Source: Myxococcus sp. RHSTA-1-4 (lineage in GTDB: Bacteria > Myxococcota > Myxococcia > Myxococcales > Myxococcaceae). Taken from it: DNA of 64,000 bases. Made by a program: the position numbers and the translations under genes. A model generated the notes under the pieces. It was not told the DNA's origin, did not search any database, and worked only from the letters and a program-made list of their open reading frames with translations. The stretch is taken from positions 62,001 to 126,000 of the forward strand of contig NZ_JAIQDG010000019.1 of the NCBI RefSeq assembly GCF_020037125.1, written 5' to 3'. Positions 30,398 to 39,223 of the stretch are shown here, piece by piece. Positions within the stretch are counted from its first letter, which is position 1, and each line of letters starts with the position of its first letter.

Positions 30398-31693
30398 GTG
30401 TTTCACGCCCCTGGCGGCCCGCTCGCCACCCTGCCCCACTACCAGCCACGAGACGCACCTCCCGTGGAGTCCGTGTGGAGGCTCGCGCCGGAAGGGCTGG
30501 ACGCGTGGGCCGTCGCCGCGTTCCTGCGGCACGCGCTGCCGCCGGGGGAGAGCCTGTTCCGGAACGTGGGGCGGGCGCTGGTGACGCCGCCTCGCGTCCG
30601 GCGTCAGGAGGTGCCGGTCGAGTCACCCGTCGAGGAGGAGCGGCTCACGGAGCAGCTCCTGTCCGCCCTCTCCGTCACGGTGGCCGGACACATCGCCTCG
30701 GGAGCACTCGACGTGAGCCTGAGTGGCGGCGTGGACAGCGCGACCCTCTGTGCCCAGGCCGCGCGACATGCACCGGGACGGGTCCGCGCCTGGACGATGG
30801 ATGTCCACTTCGCCGATGCGGCGGAGCGGCGGAACGCGAGGACGGTGGCTCGGGCCGCGGGAGTGGAGCTGGTGGACGTGCCCGTCCCCGACGCCGTGCT
30901 GCCGGACCTCTTCGAGCCCGCCGTCCTCAGCAATGAAACCCCGCTCATCAACGCCCGCGCCGTGGCGAGCTTCGCCTTCTACGCGGAGGCCCGGAAACGA
31001 GGGGCCTCGGTGCTGCTGAGCGGCGCGGGCGCGGACGAGGTGCTCATGGGCAATCCGGAGGCGCTCACCGGCGCGAAGGCCCGAGTGGAAGAGGACCGGC
31101 GCCTCGCCCGCGAGGTGCTGCGTCCCTCCGCTGTGGACAACTTGGGGACGACTTCCACCGTGGAGATGCCCTGGGCGCTGGAATCGAGCGAAGCGTCCGA
31201 GGAGGTCCGCTACGCCGCCTGGGTCCTGCGCGAGCTGGTTCTTCCCCCGGAGCTGAGAGGCGCGCGGGCCCATGGCCTCACCGTGCGCACGCCCTACCTG
31301 GACGCGGGCTTCGCGGACGTCGCACTGGCACTGCCCGAGTCCACGCTCGTGCGTGACGGCGCCGGCAAGTGGCTCTTCCGGCATGCCGTGCGCTCGCTCG
31401 TCCCCGACGAGGTCCGCCTCTCGCGCAAGACGCCGCGCTACGCGCACACCGCCCTCTCCAGCCCCGTCCGGGCCCGCTGGCTGGAGCTGTACCACGCCTG
31501 GCTCACACCTTCTCGGCTGGAGCCCCTGCGAGTCATCGACCCCGCCGCGGCGCTCGTGTTGCTGGAGCGCTACACGCGTCTATCCCCCGACGCTCCCGAG
31601 GCCAGTGGACTGGATCGGCTGTTGATGCGGCTCGTCTCCCTCGCCATGCTTCAGGCGCACTGCCGCTCCCACACCCCATGTCCCGAATCCTGA
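30398..31693 (+). CDS. Asparagine-synthetase-like ATP-dependent amide-forming enzyme
   Basis: A 431-aa protein with the synthetase half of AsnB: PP-loop SGGVDS at residues 109-114, LLSGAGADEVLMGNPEAL, and VRTPYLDAGFADVALALP near the C-terminus. The N-terminal glutaminase domain is mostly missing; residues 1-105 keep only the tail of it (FLRHALPPGESLFRNVGRAL) and no N-terminal catalytic Cys. This makes ammonia from glutamine unlikely and points to an intramolecular or acceptor-amine reaction, as in beta-lactam synthetases or lasso-peptide cyclases. Start GTG 30398. Overlaps the glycosyltransferase start by 16 nt. Confidence 0.75.
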   Translation: MFHAPGGPLATLPHYQPRDAPPVESVWRLAPEGLDAWAVAAFLRHALPPGESLFRNVGRALVTPPRVRRQEVPVESPVEEERLTEQLLSALSVTVAGHIASGALDVSLSGGVDSATLCAQAARHAPGRVRAWTMDVHFADAAERRNARTVARAAGVELVDVPVPDAVLPDLFEPAVLSNETPLINARAVASFAFYAEARKRGASVLLSGAGADEVLMGNPEALTGAKARVEEDRRLAREVLRPSAVDNLGTTSTVEMPWALESSEASEEVRYAAWVLRELVLPPELRGARAHGLTVRTPYLDAGFADVALALPESTLVRDGAGKWLFRHAVRSLVPDEVRLSRKTPRYAHTALSSPVRARWLELYHAWLTPSRLEPLRVIDPAAALVLLERYTRLSPDAPEASGLDRLLMRLVSLAMLQAHCRSHTPCPES

Positions 31694-32871
31694 TTGCCAC
31701 CTCGCCCGAGAAGGGCCACCTCAACCCCATGACGGGCGTCGCACAGTGGCTGCGCCGCATGGGACACACCGTGGGCTGGCTGTGCATCCCCGAGCCCGCG
31801 CCCCAGCTCGCCCGGCTCGGCGTGGAGGTGCTCCATCTCCCCCAGCCCGAGGCCCCCGCCCCCACCATCGAGACGAGCGGCGAGGCCCTGGCGCGCCTCG
31901 TCCTCGACGAGGTGGCCCTGGGGAAGTGGATTCGCGGCCTGCTGCTCGACGCGGTGCCCGCGCTGCTCGGCCCGGTGCGCGAGGGGGTACAGCGCTTCCG
32001 CCCGGACGTCATGGCGCTGGACGGGATGCAGTACGCCGCCGTGCTGGCGGCCCATGAGGCGCGCATCCCCTGGGCGGGGGTGTCCTCCGCCCTCTCGCTG
32101 CTGGAGCCGATGGACGACTACGGCCTGCGCCGCAACGTGCGCGCGCTGGCCGCGGACCGCCAGGCGCTGTTCGCCCGGCACGGCTTCGACGCGCGCTTCC
32201 GCAACTGCGAGTGCCTCTCGCCGCATCTCAACATCATCTTCGCCACCGAGGCCTTCCTGGGCCCCGACGCCGGAATCCCTCCCGCCACGCGCCTCGTGGG
32301 GCCCTCGACACCGCCCGAGGCGCGCGGAGACGAGGTGGACTTCCCATGGGAGCGCCTGGGCACGAAGCCCGTGGTGTACGTGTCCTTCGGCAGCCAGATT
32401 TCATGGCAGCCCGAGCTGTTCCGCACCATCGCCGAGGCCGCCGCCCCGCTCGGCGTCACGGTGGTGCTCAGCGCGGGCGAGCTGGCCGGCACCGGCTTCG
32501 CGCGCTCGCTGCCCGGGGACGTGGTCGCCGTGCCGTACGTGCCGCAGCGGCAGCTCCTGGCGCGCGCCTCCGCGTTCGTCTCGCATGGCGGTGCCAACTC
32601 GGTGATGGAGGCGATGACGGCGGGCGTGCCCATGCTGCTGCTGCCCGTCTGCAACGACCAGCCCATCCAGGCGCACTTCCTCACGAAGTCCGGCGCCGGG
32701 CTCGCGCTGGAGCCTCGCACCCTCACCGTGGACGCGTGCCGAGCCGCGCTCCGCCAGCTCCTGGAGCCCGGCACGCCGCTGCGCGAGCGGGTGGCCTCCA
32801 TCTCCGCCTCCTACCGCGCCCGCGACGGCGCGAAGGAAGCCGCGGGGCTCATCGCCGGGCTCGCGGCATGA
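31678..32871 (+). CDS. MGT/UGT-type glycosyltransferase (GT1, natural-product type)
   Basis: A 397-aa GT-B glycosyltransferase beginning MSRILIATSPEKGHLNPMTG, the usual acceptor-side start of macrolide-type enzymes with the catalytic His in GHLNP. The donor-binding C-terminal domain shows VYVSFGSQISWQPELF, VPYVPQRQLLARASAFVSHG and HGGANSVMEAMTAGVPMLLL with NDQPIQA, the GT1 signature for UDP- or TDP-sugars. Overlaps the upstream gene by 16 nt and the downstream one by ATGA, so all three are co-translated. Likely decorates the product made by the adjacent enzymes. Confidence 0.88.
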   Translation: MSRILIATSPEKGHLNPMTGVAQWLRRMGHTVGWLCIPEPAPQLARLGVEVLHLPQPEAPAPTIETSGEALARLVLDEVALGKWIRGLLLDAVPALLGPVREGVQRFRPDVMALDGMQYAAVLAAHEARIPWAGVSSALSLLEPMDDYGLRRNVRALAADRQALFARHGFDARFRNCECLSPHLNIIFATEAFLGPDAGIPPATRLVGPSTPPEARGDEVDFPWERLGTKPVVYVSFGSQISWQPELFRTIAEAAAPLGVTVVLSAGELAGTGFARSLPGDVVAVPYVPQRQLLARASAFVSHGGANSVMEAMTAGVPMLLLPVCNDQPIQAHFLTKSGAGLALEPRTLTVDACRAALRQLLEPGTPLRERVASISASYRARDGAKEAAGLIAGLAA

Positions 32872-33764
32872 GCATGGGCGCGCACGGCTGGACGCTCCGG
32901 CGCCACGTCCCTCCGGGAATCACGCCCCTGGAGGTGTGGAACCTCCCGGTGCTGGGGCACGAGCTGTGGGAGCTGCTAGGCACGTCCCGCGTGGAGGAGG
33001 CCCGTCGAGCGGGAGTCCCCGAGTCGATGCTCGCCTTCCACCTGCTCCCCGTGCTCGCGGGCGCGCTGGCGGAGCTGGTGCCCCGGCACGACGTGGACGC
33101 GGTGTGGCTCTGTGGCGGACTGGCGTGTCTGGAGGGCTTCGAGGCCCTGGTGGAAGAGGCCTCGGCCGCGCTCGCGTGTCCCGTGTACGTGGCGGAGGAC
33201 CCGCGCTTCGCGCCCGTGCGCGCGGGCCTGCGGCTGCTGGACGCCCCTGATGCGACACAGCCGCGCGTCCAGGAGCCATCGCGGCCCGTCCACCCCGTGG
33301 CGCTCGACGTGGGCCAGACGAGCATCAAGTGCGCGAGCCCCCAGGCCCTGCGCGTCTTCGAGCGGGACACGGCCGCGCTCCCGCTGCTCTTCATCGGCAT
33401 GCCGCGTCCGGAGGACGGGCATCACATTCCGGCGGCGGTGCGCTTCATCGCCGGAGCGCTGCGGGCCTTCGCCGGTCAGGAGGCTCCGGACGCGCTGTGC
33501 CTCGCGCTGCCTTGTCCGCTGGACGAGGCACTCAGGCCTGGAGGCTGCACCTACGGATGGGAGGGGCACACGCCGCTGGTGGCGGACCTCCTCCGTGAGG
33601 CGGCGCTACCGGCCCCGGCTCGAGGTGGCACGGTGCTGGTGCTCAACGACGCGGAGCTGGCCGCGGAAGCCGCGCGCGGCGATGCGCGGCTCGCGGACAG
33701 CCGGCGCGTGCTGTGCCTGACGCTCGGCTTTGGCCCGGGCGGCGCCTTGCTCGCGCGCGACTGA
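32868..33764 (+). CDS. ASKHA/ROK-like protein with apparently swapped halves
   Basis: A 298-aa protein. The phosphate-1 motif expected near the N-terminus of ROK-type sugar kinases, LDVGQTSIKCA, starts at about residue 146, followed by DALCLALPCPLDEAL and a phosphate-2-like LGFGPGGALL at the very C-terminus. The first 125 residues instead resemble the end of such kinases: VDAVWLCGGLACLEGFEALV (adenosine-type GG motif) and a strand-helix tail. So the order seems permuted, or an unrelated domain is fused to half a kinase. ATGA overlap with the glycosyltransferase. A sugar or product kinase/regulator role is guesswork. Confidence 0.55.
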   Translation: MSMGAHGWTLRRHVPPGITPLEVWNLPVLGHELWELLGTSRVEEARRAGVPESMLAFHLLPVLAGALAELVPRHDVDAVWLCGGLACLEGFEALVEEASAALACPVYVAEDPRFAPVRAGLRLLDAPDATQPRVQEPSRPVHPVALDVGQTSIKCASPQALRVFERDTAALPLLFIGMPRPEDGHHIPAAVRFIAGALRAFAGQEAPDALCLALPCPLDEALRPGGCTYGWEGHTPLVADLLREAALPAPARGGTVLVLNDAELAAEAARGDARLADSRRVLCLTLGFGPGGALLARD

Positions 33765-33828
33765 GAGGAGCCAGGCGCCGGTGCGGGTCCGGCTCCTACG
33801 GGTTCGGGCCAGGAGGGCGCGCCGGGCG

Positions 33829-34365
33829 TCAGTGCAGGTCCAGCTCCTTCTTCTGCCCGGCGTCGGGGCGCTGCTTCGTCACCAGGGCCTTGGCGGTGCT
33901 GAAGAGCACCTTGAGCTTGCCGCCCGCGGGGTGGACGTACTCGGCATGCTCCGGGATGAAGCGCAGCAGGGCGATGTCCCCCTCGTCGGGCCCCTTGGGG
34001 AACCATGGCTTCCAGTTCGCCTCCCACAAGTCGTGGATGACCCTCCGGTCCCGGACGATTTCCACCACGCCCGACACGGAGAGATACGTGGAGCTGTTCT
34101 CGCTCGCATGGAAGGCGAGCGAGCAATGCGGGTCCGTTTCCAGGTCCTGCACCTTCTGCGTGTCCGCCCAGGTGGCGAACCAGATTTCGGAGCCGGTCCT
34201 GCGCTTCTTCGACAGGGCCATGGGCCGCGTGTGGAAGTGCCCGTCCGCGCCGCGCGTGGTGAGGAGCGCCACGTCGTAGCCCTTGAGCAGGGACTCGAAC
34301 TCCTGGCGGTCCCCCAGGGCGACGCCCTGGGCGGGCTGGGTCATGTTCTCGGGAGTCTGTTGCAT
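33829..34365 (-). CDS. Pyridoxamine 5'-phosphate oxidase-like (general stress 26-type)
   Basis: A 178-aa split-barrel flavin-binding protein. Typical parts: VALLTTRGADGHFHTRPMAL, IWFATWADTQKVQDLETDPH, CSLAFHASENSSTYLSVSG, and LWEANWKPWFPKGPDEGDIA near the C-terminus, which together match general-stress-protein-26 relatives that bind FMN or F420. Start ATG at 34365 with GAGAGGTGA upstream. Monocistronic, convergent with the ROK-like gene; a weak AGGAGCC/GGCTCCT hairpin lies between them (33766-33797). Confidence 0.85.
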   Translation of the reverse strand: MQQTPENMTQPAQGVALGDRQEFESLLKGYDVALLTTRGADGHFHTRPMALSKKRRTGSEIWFATWADTQKVQDLETDPHCSLAFHASENSSTYLSVSGVVEIVRDRRVIHDLWEANWKPWFPKGPDEGDIALLRFIPEHAEYVHPAGGKLKVLFSTAKALVTKQRPDAGQKKELDLH

Positions 34366-34530
34366 GGGCTCACCTCTCGTTCGGATTCGGGATGGACTTT
34401 CGCGAAGGTGGGACGACCTCGGGACAAGCTAGGAATGTCCTGGCGTCATGTGAGCCTCCAGGCGGGAGGCGAGCGAATCGCCCGTCAGGCTGGCCGGTAT
34501 GCCGGCCCGGCTCTTGCTCAGCCCGCACGC

Positions 34531-36009
34531 ATGAGCCTCCGTGCCTGTCTCATCGCCCTGGCCAGCCTGGCCCTGGCCTGTACCGCGCACCCTGCGTCCG
34601 CCACGGCGCCGGTCGCCGAAACCACCCCGCGCGGCGAGCCCCGCTATGTCGTGGGTCTGCTCCCCCTGCATCCCACGACACCCGAGGCCGCCGAGGAGGC
34701 CCGCGCCCAGCAAGCGCGCATCCTCGCCGCGCTCACCGGGCTCATCCGTGAAGCCCCCATGAGCGTGGTGCACCCCACCGTGGCATCGCCGGCCACGCCG
34801 GAGGAAGCGCGGGCACGCACCGAGGAGGCGAAGGTGAACGCGCTCGTCTGGGGTGACGTGGCGCTGGAGGGTGGGAAGCTCACCGTGAAGCTGAGCAGCT
34901 TCGAGTCGACGGTGGGCGCGCCCTCGGGCTTCTGGCCCATGGAGTACACGCTGGCGGACCCGAAGGGCCGCGAACTGCTGGAGCTGGACGCCCTGCGCAT
35001 CGGGCAGGCACTGATGCAGGAGTCCCTGCTGCCGATGATGATGCGCTACCAGCCTGGGAATGTGCGCGCGATGCTGGAGGCGCTGGTGTCGAAGCACCCG
35101 CGGGACTGGGTGGGGCTGAACCGGGACATCATCGAGCGGCGCTGGGGCATGTTGGGCCGGCTGACGCGCGATGGGGCGCTGGCCGAGAAGGGCTACCGTG
35201 GCGCGCTGGCGGAGGTAACCGCGTGGCGGGCGAACCATGCCGCGACGCCGGGTAGCGATGCGAAGGAGGCCTTCTACAGCGTGGGCCTCGCGAGAGGCTT
35301 CCTCCTGCAAGGCAGGCCGCGAGAGGCGGTGGAGGTGCTCGAGCCCCTCGTGAAGCGGATGCCCGGGGACGTGGAATCCCGGCTGGTGCTCGCCCGAGCG
35401 CACCTGGCGATGGGAGACACGAGCCCGGCGGCGGCGTTGCTGCGGCCGCTGGCGGATGAGGGGAAGAACACGGCGGCCACGCGCATGTACGTGGCGGCGG
35501 TGGTGCGGACGGACAGCGGCCTGGAGCTGACGCAGCGGGTGTTGAACCTGCTCGTGGAGAAGAACGCGGATGACGCCATGGTTCGGCTGGTGCACTCCCT
35601 GTGCTCCCCAGGGGCGGCGCGGGTGACGGAGCTGAAGGCCTTCATCGCATCGCACGCCGCGGGAGACTGGCCGCTGCCGGTGGCGCGATACCTCGTGGGC
35701 GAGCTGGACGAGCAGGCGCTGTGGGCGGCGACGAAGGACGCGGACTCGCACACGGAGCGCATCCGCCGCATCCAGGCGCACTACTACCTGGGCGAGGCGG
35801 CACTGTCGGGGCGCCTGCCAGGGCACGAGGGCCGCGAGGATACGCGGGAGGCGCGGCGGCACTTCGAGGCCGCCATCGGCACCCACGCCTTCCACCATCC
35901 CACGTACGACCTGGCGGACTTCCAGCTCGAGCAGCTCCGCCGGGGCCTGGTGGCTGGAACGCACCGAGAGCCTCCTCCAAACGGAGAGGCGACCTGGCCA
36001 AACGGGTAG
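34531..36009 (+). CDS. TPR-type lipoprotein (492 aa)
   Basis: Signal peptide with lipobox SLALAC (Cys17), so anchored in the outer membrane or periplasmic face. Residues 30-150 form an alpha/beta domain (YVVGLLPLHPTTPEAAEEAR; VNALVWGDVALEGGKLTVKL) reminiscent of TolB-N-like nucleotide-free sensors; residues about 170-450 are helix-turn-helix tetratricopeptide-like repeats (FLLQGRPREAVEVLEPLVKR; LVLARAHLAMGDTSPAAALL). No enzyme motif. Likely a protein-protein adaptor. Start ATG 34531; the frame is open far upstream but without a signal. Confidence 0.65.
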   Translation: MSLRACLIALASLALACTAHPASATAPVAETTPRGEPRYVVGLLPLHPTTPEAAEEARAQQARILAALTGLIREAPMSVVHPTVASPATPEEARARTEEAKVNALVWGDVALEGGKLTVKLSSFESTVGAPSGFWPMEYTLADPKGRELLELDALRIGQALMQESLLPMMMRYQPGNVRAMLEALVSKHPRDWVGLNRDIIERRWGMLGRLTRDGALAEKGYRGALAEVTAWRANHAATPGSDAKEAFYSVGLARGFLLQGRPREAVEVLEPLVKRMPGDVESRLVLARAHLAMGDTSPAAALLRPLADEGKNTAATRMYVAAVVRTDSGLELTQRVLNLLVEKNADDAMVRLVHSLCSPGAARVTELKAFIASHAAGDWPLPVARYLVGELDEQALWAATKDADSHTERIRRIQAHYYLGEAALSGRLPGHEGREDTREARRHFEAAIGTHAFHHPTYDLADFQLEQLRRGLVAGTHREPPPNGEATWPNG

Positions 36010-36083
36010 GTCCGCGTCCTGCCCGGTCCGCCGATGTGGCGCCTTTTCGAGGCCTTTACCTTCAGCCTCGAAAGGAACCCGCC

Positions 36084-36980
36084 ATGTCCACCGACCTCCA
36101 GTCGCTCTCCCAGTCCCTCGCTTCCGTCGTCGAGCGCACCGCCCCCTCCATCGTCCGCGTCGAGGCCCGCCGCCGTCGCGGCGCCACGGGCATCGTCTGG
36201 AGCGCCGAGGGCCACATCGTCACCACCAGCCACGCCGTCGAGCACGAGGGCCACATCCAGGTCGGCCTCTCCGACGGCCGCTCCGTCTCCGCCGAGCTCA
36301 TCGGCAGGGACCCGAGCACGGACCTCGCCCTCCTCAAGGCCGACGTGTCCGGCCTCACACCGCTCCCGCCCGCGCCGCTCGATGACGTGAAGGTGGGCCA
36401 CCTCGTCGTCACCGTCGCCCGCCCGGGGCGCACCGCTCGCGCCACGCTCGGCATGGTGAGCACCCACGGCGAGGGCTGGCGCACCCACGCCGGTGGCCGC
36501 GTGGACCGCTACCTGGAGACGGACGCCGACCTGCCGCCCGGCTTCTCCGGCGGCGCGCTGGTGGACACGCAGGGCCGCCTCGTCGGCATGCTCACCGCCG
36601 CCTTCTCCCGCACCGCCGCCGTCGTCATCCCCGGCGACACTCTCACCCGGGTGACGGCCACGCTCAAGGAGCACGGCGGTGTCCGCAGGGGCTATCTCGG
36701 CGTGGGCGCCTACCCGGTGCGCGTGCCCCAGCACCTGGTGGACCGCGCCGGCAGCGAGGCGGGGCTCATCTTCCTCTCCGTGGACCCGGACGGCCCCGCG
36801 CAGAAGGCGGGGCTGTTGCTCGGGGACGTACTGGTGAGCCTGGGCGGCCAGCCGCTGCACCGCGTGGAGGACCTGCTCGGCTACCTGGGGGACGAGAAGG
36901 TGGGCACCACCGTCCAGGCCCGTGTGCTTCGCGCCGGTGAGGTGCGCGAGGTGCCCATCACCGTCGGCAAGCGCTCGTGA
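36084..36980 (+). CDS. HtrA-like trypsin/PDZ serine protease, first paralogue
   Basis: A 298-aa S1C-family protein: catalytic triad His50 (VTTSHAVEH), Asp80 (DPSTDLALLK), Ser155 (PPGFSGGALV), then a PDZ domain (about residues 210-295; YLGVGAYPVRVPQHL, GPAQKAGLLLGDVLVSLGGQ). GNSGG is replaced by GFSGG. There is no signal peptide, unlike DegP/DegQ, so the protein should be cytoplasmic. The start ATG 36084 has AAAGGAA upstream. It is followed by a second, similar gene 16 bp later; the pair probably forms one operon and perhaps a mixed oligomer. Confidence 0.85.
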   Translation: MSTDLQSLSQSLASVVERTAPSIVRVEARRRRGATGIVWSAEGHIVTTSHAVEHEGHIQVGLSDGRSVSAELIGRDPSTDLALLKADVSGLTPLPPAPLDDVKVGHLVVTVARPGRTARATLGMVSTHGEGWRTHAGGRVDRYLETDADLPPGFSGGALVDTQGRLVGMLTAAFSRTAAVVIPGDTLTRVTATLKEHGGVRRGYLGVGAYPVRVPQHLVDRAGSEAGLIFLSVDPDGPAQKAGLLLGDVLVSLGGQPLHRVEDLLGYLGDEKVGTTVQARVLRAGEVREVPITVGKRS

Positions 36981-36996
36981 AGGAAGGGAGGACGCG

Positions 36997-37911
36997 ATGA
37001 AACTCCTGCAACAGCTCTCGGATGACCTCGAATCCCTCGTGGAGCGCGCCGCGCCCGCCGTCGTAGGCGTGGAGCACTCGCGGGGCCATGGCACCGGCCT
37101 CTTCCTCACACCAGACGGCTACGTCCTCACCAACCGCCATGTGGTGACACGCAGCCGCCGAGTCACCGTCCAACTCTCCAACGGCGAGGAACTCCGAGGC
37201 GAAGTGGTGGGCGGTGATGCCCCCACGGACCTCGCGGTGGTCCGCGCCGAGGGCACGGACTTCCCCACCCTCCCCCTGGCCGAGCCGAAGGCGGTACGCG
37301 TGGGCCAGCTCGTGATGGCCATTGGCAACCCGTTCCGGCTGGAGCAGTCCGTGTCCATGGGCGTGGTGAGCGCCATCAACCGCAGCATCACCCTGCCCAA
37401 CGGCGTCGTCCTGGAGGGCATGCTCCAGACGGATGCCGCCATCAACCCGGGCAACTCGGGTGGGCCACTCATCAACACGCGCGGAGAGGTGGTGGGGCTC
37501 AACACGCTGGTGCTGCCATTCGCGCAGGGCATCGGCTTCGCGGTGGGCGCCAGCACGGCGGCCTGGGTGGCCGGACTGCTCATCCAGCGAGGCAAGGTGG
37601 AGCGCCGTTTCCTCGGCATCGCCGCCATGGCGGTGAACCTCGACACTCGGCTGGCCCAGGACACCGGCCAGCCGCGCGCGGTGAAGGTGCTCAAGGTGCA
37701 GGACGGAACACCGGCGCATGACGCCGGGCTCCAGGTGGATGACCTGCTGCTCGCCATCAACCGCAAGACGGTGGGCAGCGTCGATGACCTCCAGCGCCTC
37801 ATGGCCCTGGCCGCGGACGAGGAAGTCACGCTGGACGTGCTGCGCAAGGGAGGCGGGCGCAAGAAGCTCTCCGCGCGCACCCGCCCCCGCGCCGAGCCCG
37901 TGGCCGCGTGA
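36997..37911 (+). CDS. HtrA-like trypsin/PDZ serine protease, second paralogue
   Basis: A 304-aa S1C protease with the canonical triad: His48 (LTNRHVV), Asp78 (DAPTDLAVV), Ser154 (INPGNSGGPL), and a C-terminal PDZ (about 215-295). Like its neighbour it lacks a signal peptide (MKLLQQLSDDLESLVERAAP). GGAAGGGAGG upstream of ATG 36997 is a strong ribosome site. Closer to classical HtrA than the first paralogue. Probably an internal protein-quality protease or a non-secreted PDZ scaffold. Confidence 0.88.
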   Translation: MKLLQQLSDDLESLVERAAPAVVGVEHSRGHGTGLFLTPDGYVLTNRHVVTRSRRVTVQLSNGEELRGEVVGGDAPTDLAVVRAEGTDFPTLPLAEPKAVRVGQLVMAIGNPFRLEQSVSMGVVSAINRSITLPNGVVLEGMLQTDAAINPGNSGGPLINTRGEVVGLNTLVLPFAQGIGFAVGASTAAWVAGLLIQRGKVERRFLGIAAMAVNLDTRLAQDTGQPRAVKVLKVQDGTPAHDAGLQVDDLLLAINRKTVGSVDDLQRLMALAADEEVTLDVLRKGGGRKKLSARTRPRAEPVAA

Positions 37912-38299
37912 GCAGGTGTGACGGTGGCTCCCGCCCATCCATGGGGCCACCGTCACGCGCGGGATGCCCCGCGGCGAATCCTCATTCCTGAGGCAGCAGG
38001 GACTCGCCCGAGACAAGATGCCGCCCGGCGGCGCCTGAGCCATGGCTGTGAATCGCAGGAGGCGCGAACGGGGCGGCCCTCGATGAAGGCCTTGGCGTTG
38101 CATGTGCCATGAGGAACACCCACCCGCGTGCGCAGCCGCCCGAGAGCCAGGGCGCTCGCCCCTCGCATCCCTCCATTGAGGCCCCGGGCACCTGCCTCTC
38201 GGAGGCCAGGCGGCGCGACTGACAGGTGGCACAGCCAGGCGCTCGCGTTGCCAGGAAGCGCATGGGGGCGCGGCGTGCGTTGAGACCGCGCTCTCTTCT
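37912..38299. other. Region without a supportable gene
   Basis: GC-rich intergenic DNA between the second HtrA gene and the 3' end of the TetR-like gene. The TetR reading frame stays open through all of it on the minus strand, but the translation is low-complexity and arginine/proline-rich, so I see no coding signal. No clear hairpin. Confidence 0.4.
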
Positions 38300-39087
38300 C
38301 GGGGGGCATGGCCCGACACCACCCCGTTGGACACGGGCACTTCGGGCGATGCAGCTCCGGTGGCCAACGAGGGGCCGCCAGTGCTCTCGGCCTCGATGTG
38401 CGCCGCTCCAGGCTCGGACGTGCTGGCGTCTTCGAGCCCGGAGTCTCCAGTCCTCGCTGCCCCCGGAGGAGGCGTGCCCGTGCCTCGGGAAGGCGAGTCC
38501 TCCTCCGCCGCCAGCGCCTTCCAGAGGGCCCGGCCCGCGGCGTTGACGTCCTCTACGACCAGCGACGCCTCTTCTCTTCGGGCCAGCGCGCGAACCAGCT
38601 CCGCAAGCGCTCCCCAGATGAGCCCCTCACCCACCCGGACGCTGCCCGGCGCCAGCGCCCCCTCGTGCTCCCCCCGCGCCAGGACCTCGCGCACCAGCGC
38701 CCGCGCCTCGCTCCCGAAGGCCTGCGGCTCGAGCGAGTCCTCGTGCCAGTGCATGAAGGCGAAGTGGAAGCACTCCGGCCTCCGCGTCGCGAACCAGGCC
38801 AGCTGCTGCCAGAAGTCCTCGAAGTCCTCGCGGAAGCCGCCGTCCTCCGACGAGCTCGGCTCCATCTCGAAGACGATGCGCGCGATGCGGCACAGCTCGC
38901 TGTCGGCCCACTGGCGCACCCGGTGGGCGAAGGCGCCCTTGCTTCCGTAGCGCCGGTAGAAGCTGCCCACCGACAGGTTCGCGGCCCTCGCCATCTCCTC
39001 GGCCCGTACGTTGCCGTAGCCCCGCAGTGCCATCACCGCCGCCGAGTCCCGCATGCTCATGAGGTACAGCTGCTCCGCCGTCCACAT
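38300..39087 (-). CDS. TetR/AcrR-type transcriptional regulator (3' end undefined)
   Basis: The N-terminus is a TetR DNA-binding domain: YLMSMRDSAAVMALRGYGNV, RAEEMARAANLSVGSFYRRY and GSKGAFAHRVRQW, the helix-turn-helix lying at about residues 28-50. A ligand-domain-like helical region follows (FWQQLAWFATRRPECFHFAF, about 85-105) up to ARRE..LWKALAAEE near residue 190. After that the frame becomes Pro/Ser/Gly-rich and remains open down to 36958, antisense to the protease genes. I therefore set an approximate end; a frameshift near 38300-38500 or a long disordered tail are both possible. Start ATG 39087 has GGAGG upstream. Confidence 0.6.
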
Positions 39088-39223
39088 CCCCATTCCCCTC
39101 CCGCCCCTGAGACGACGCTCCGCTGAAAAGAGCGTTCCTCCCGCGGCATTCTGTCTACTCCAGGGGTCTGACATGGCGGGGAGGCTGGGGCCCGCCACCG
39201 GTGAAGGACCTGGCGGGTCATGC

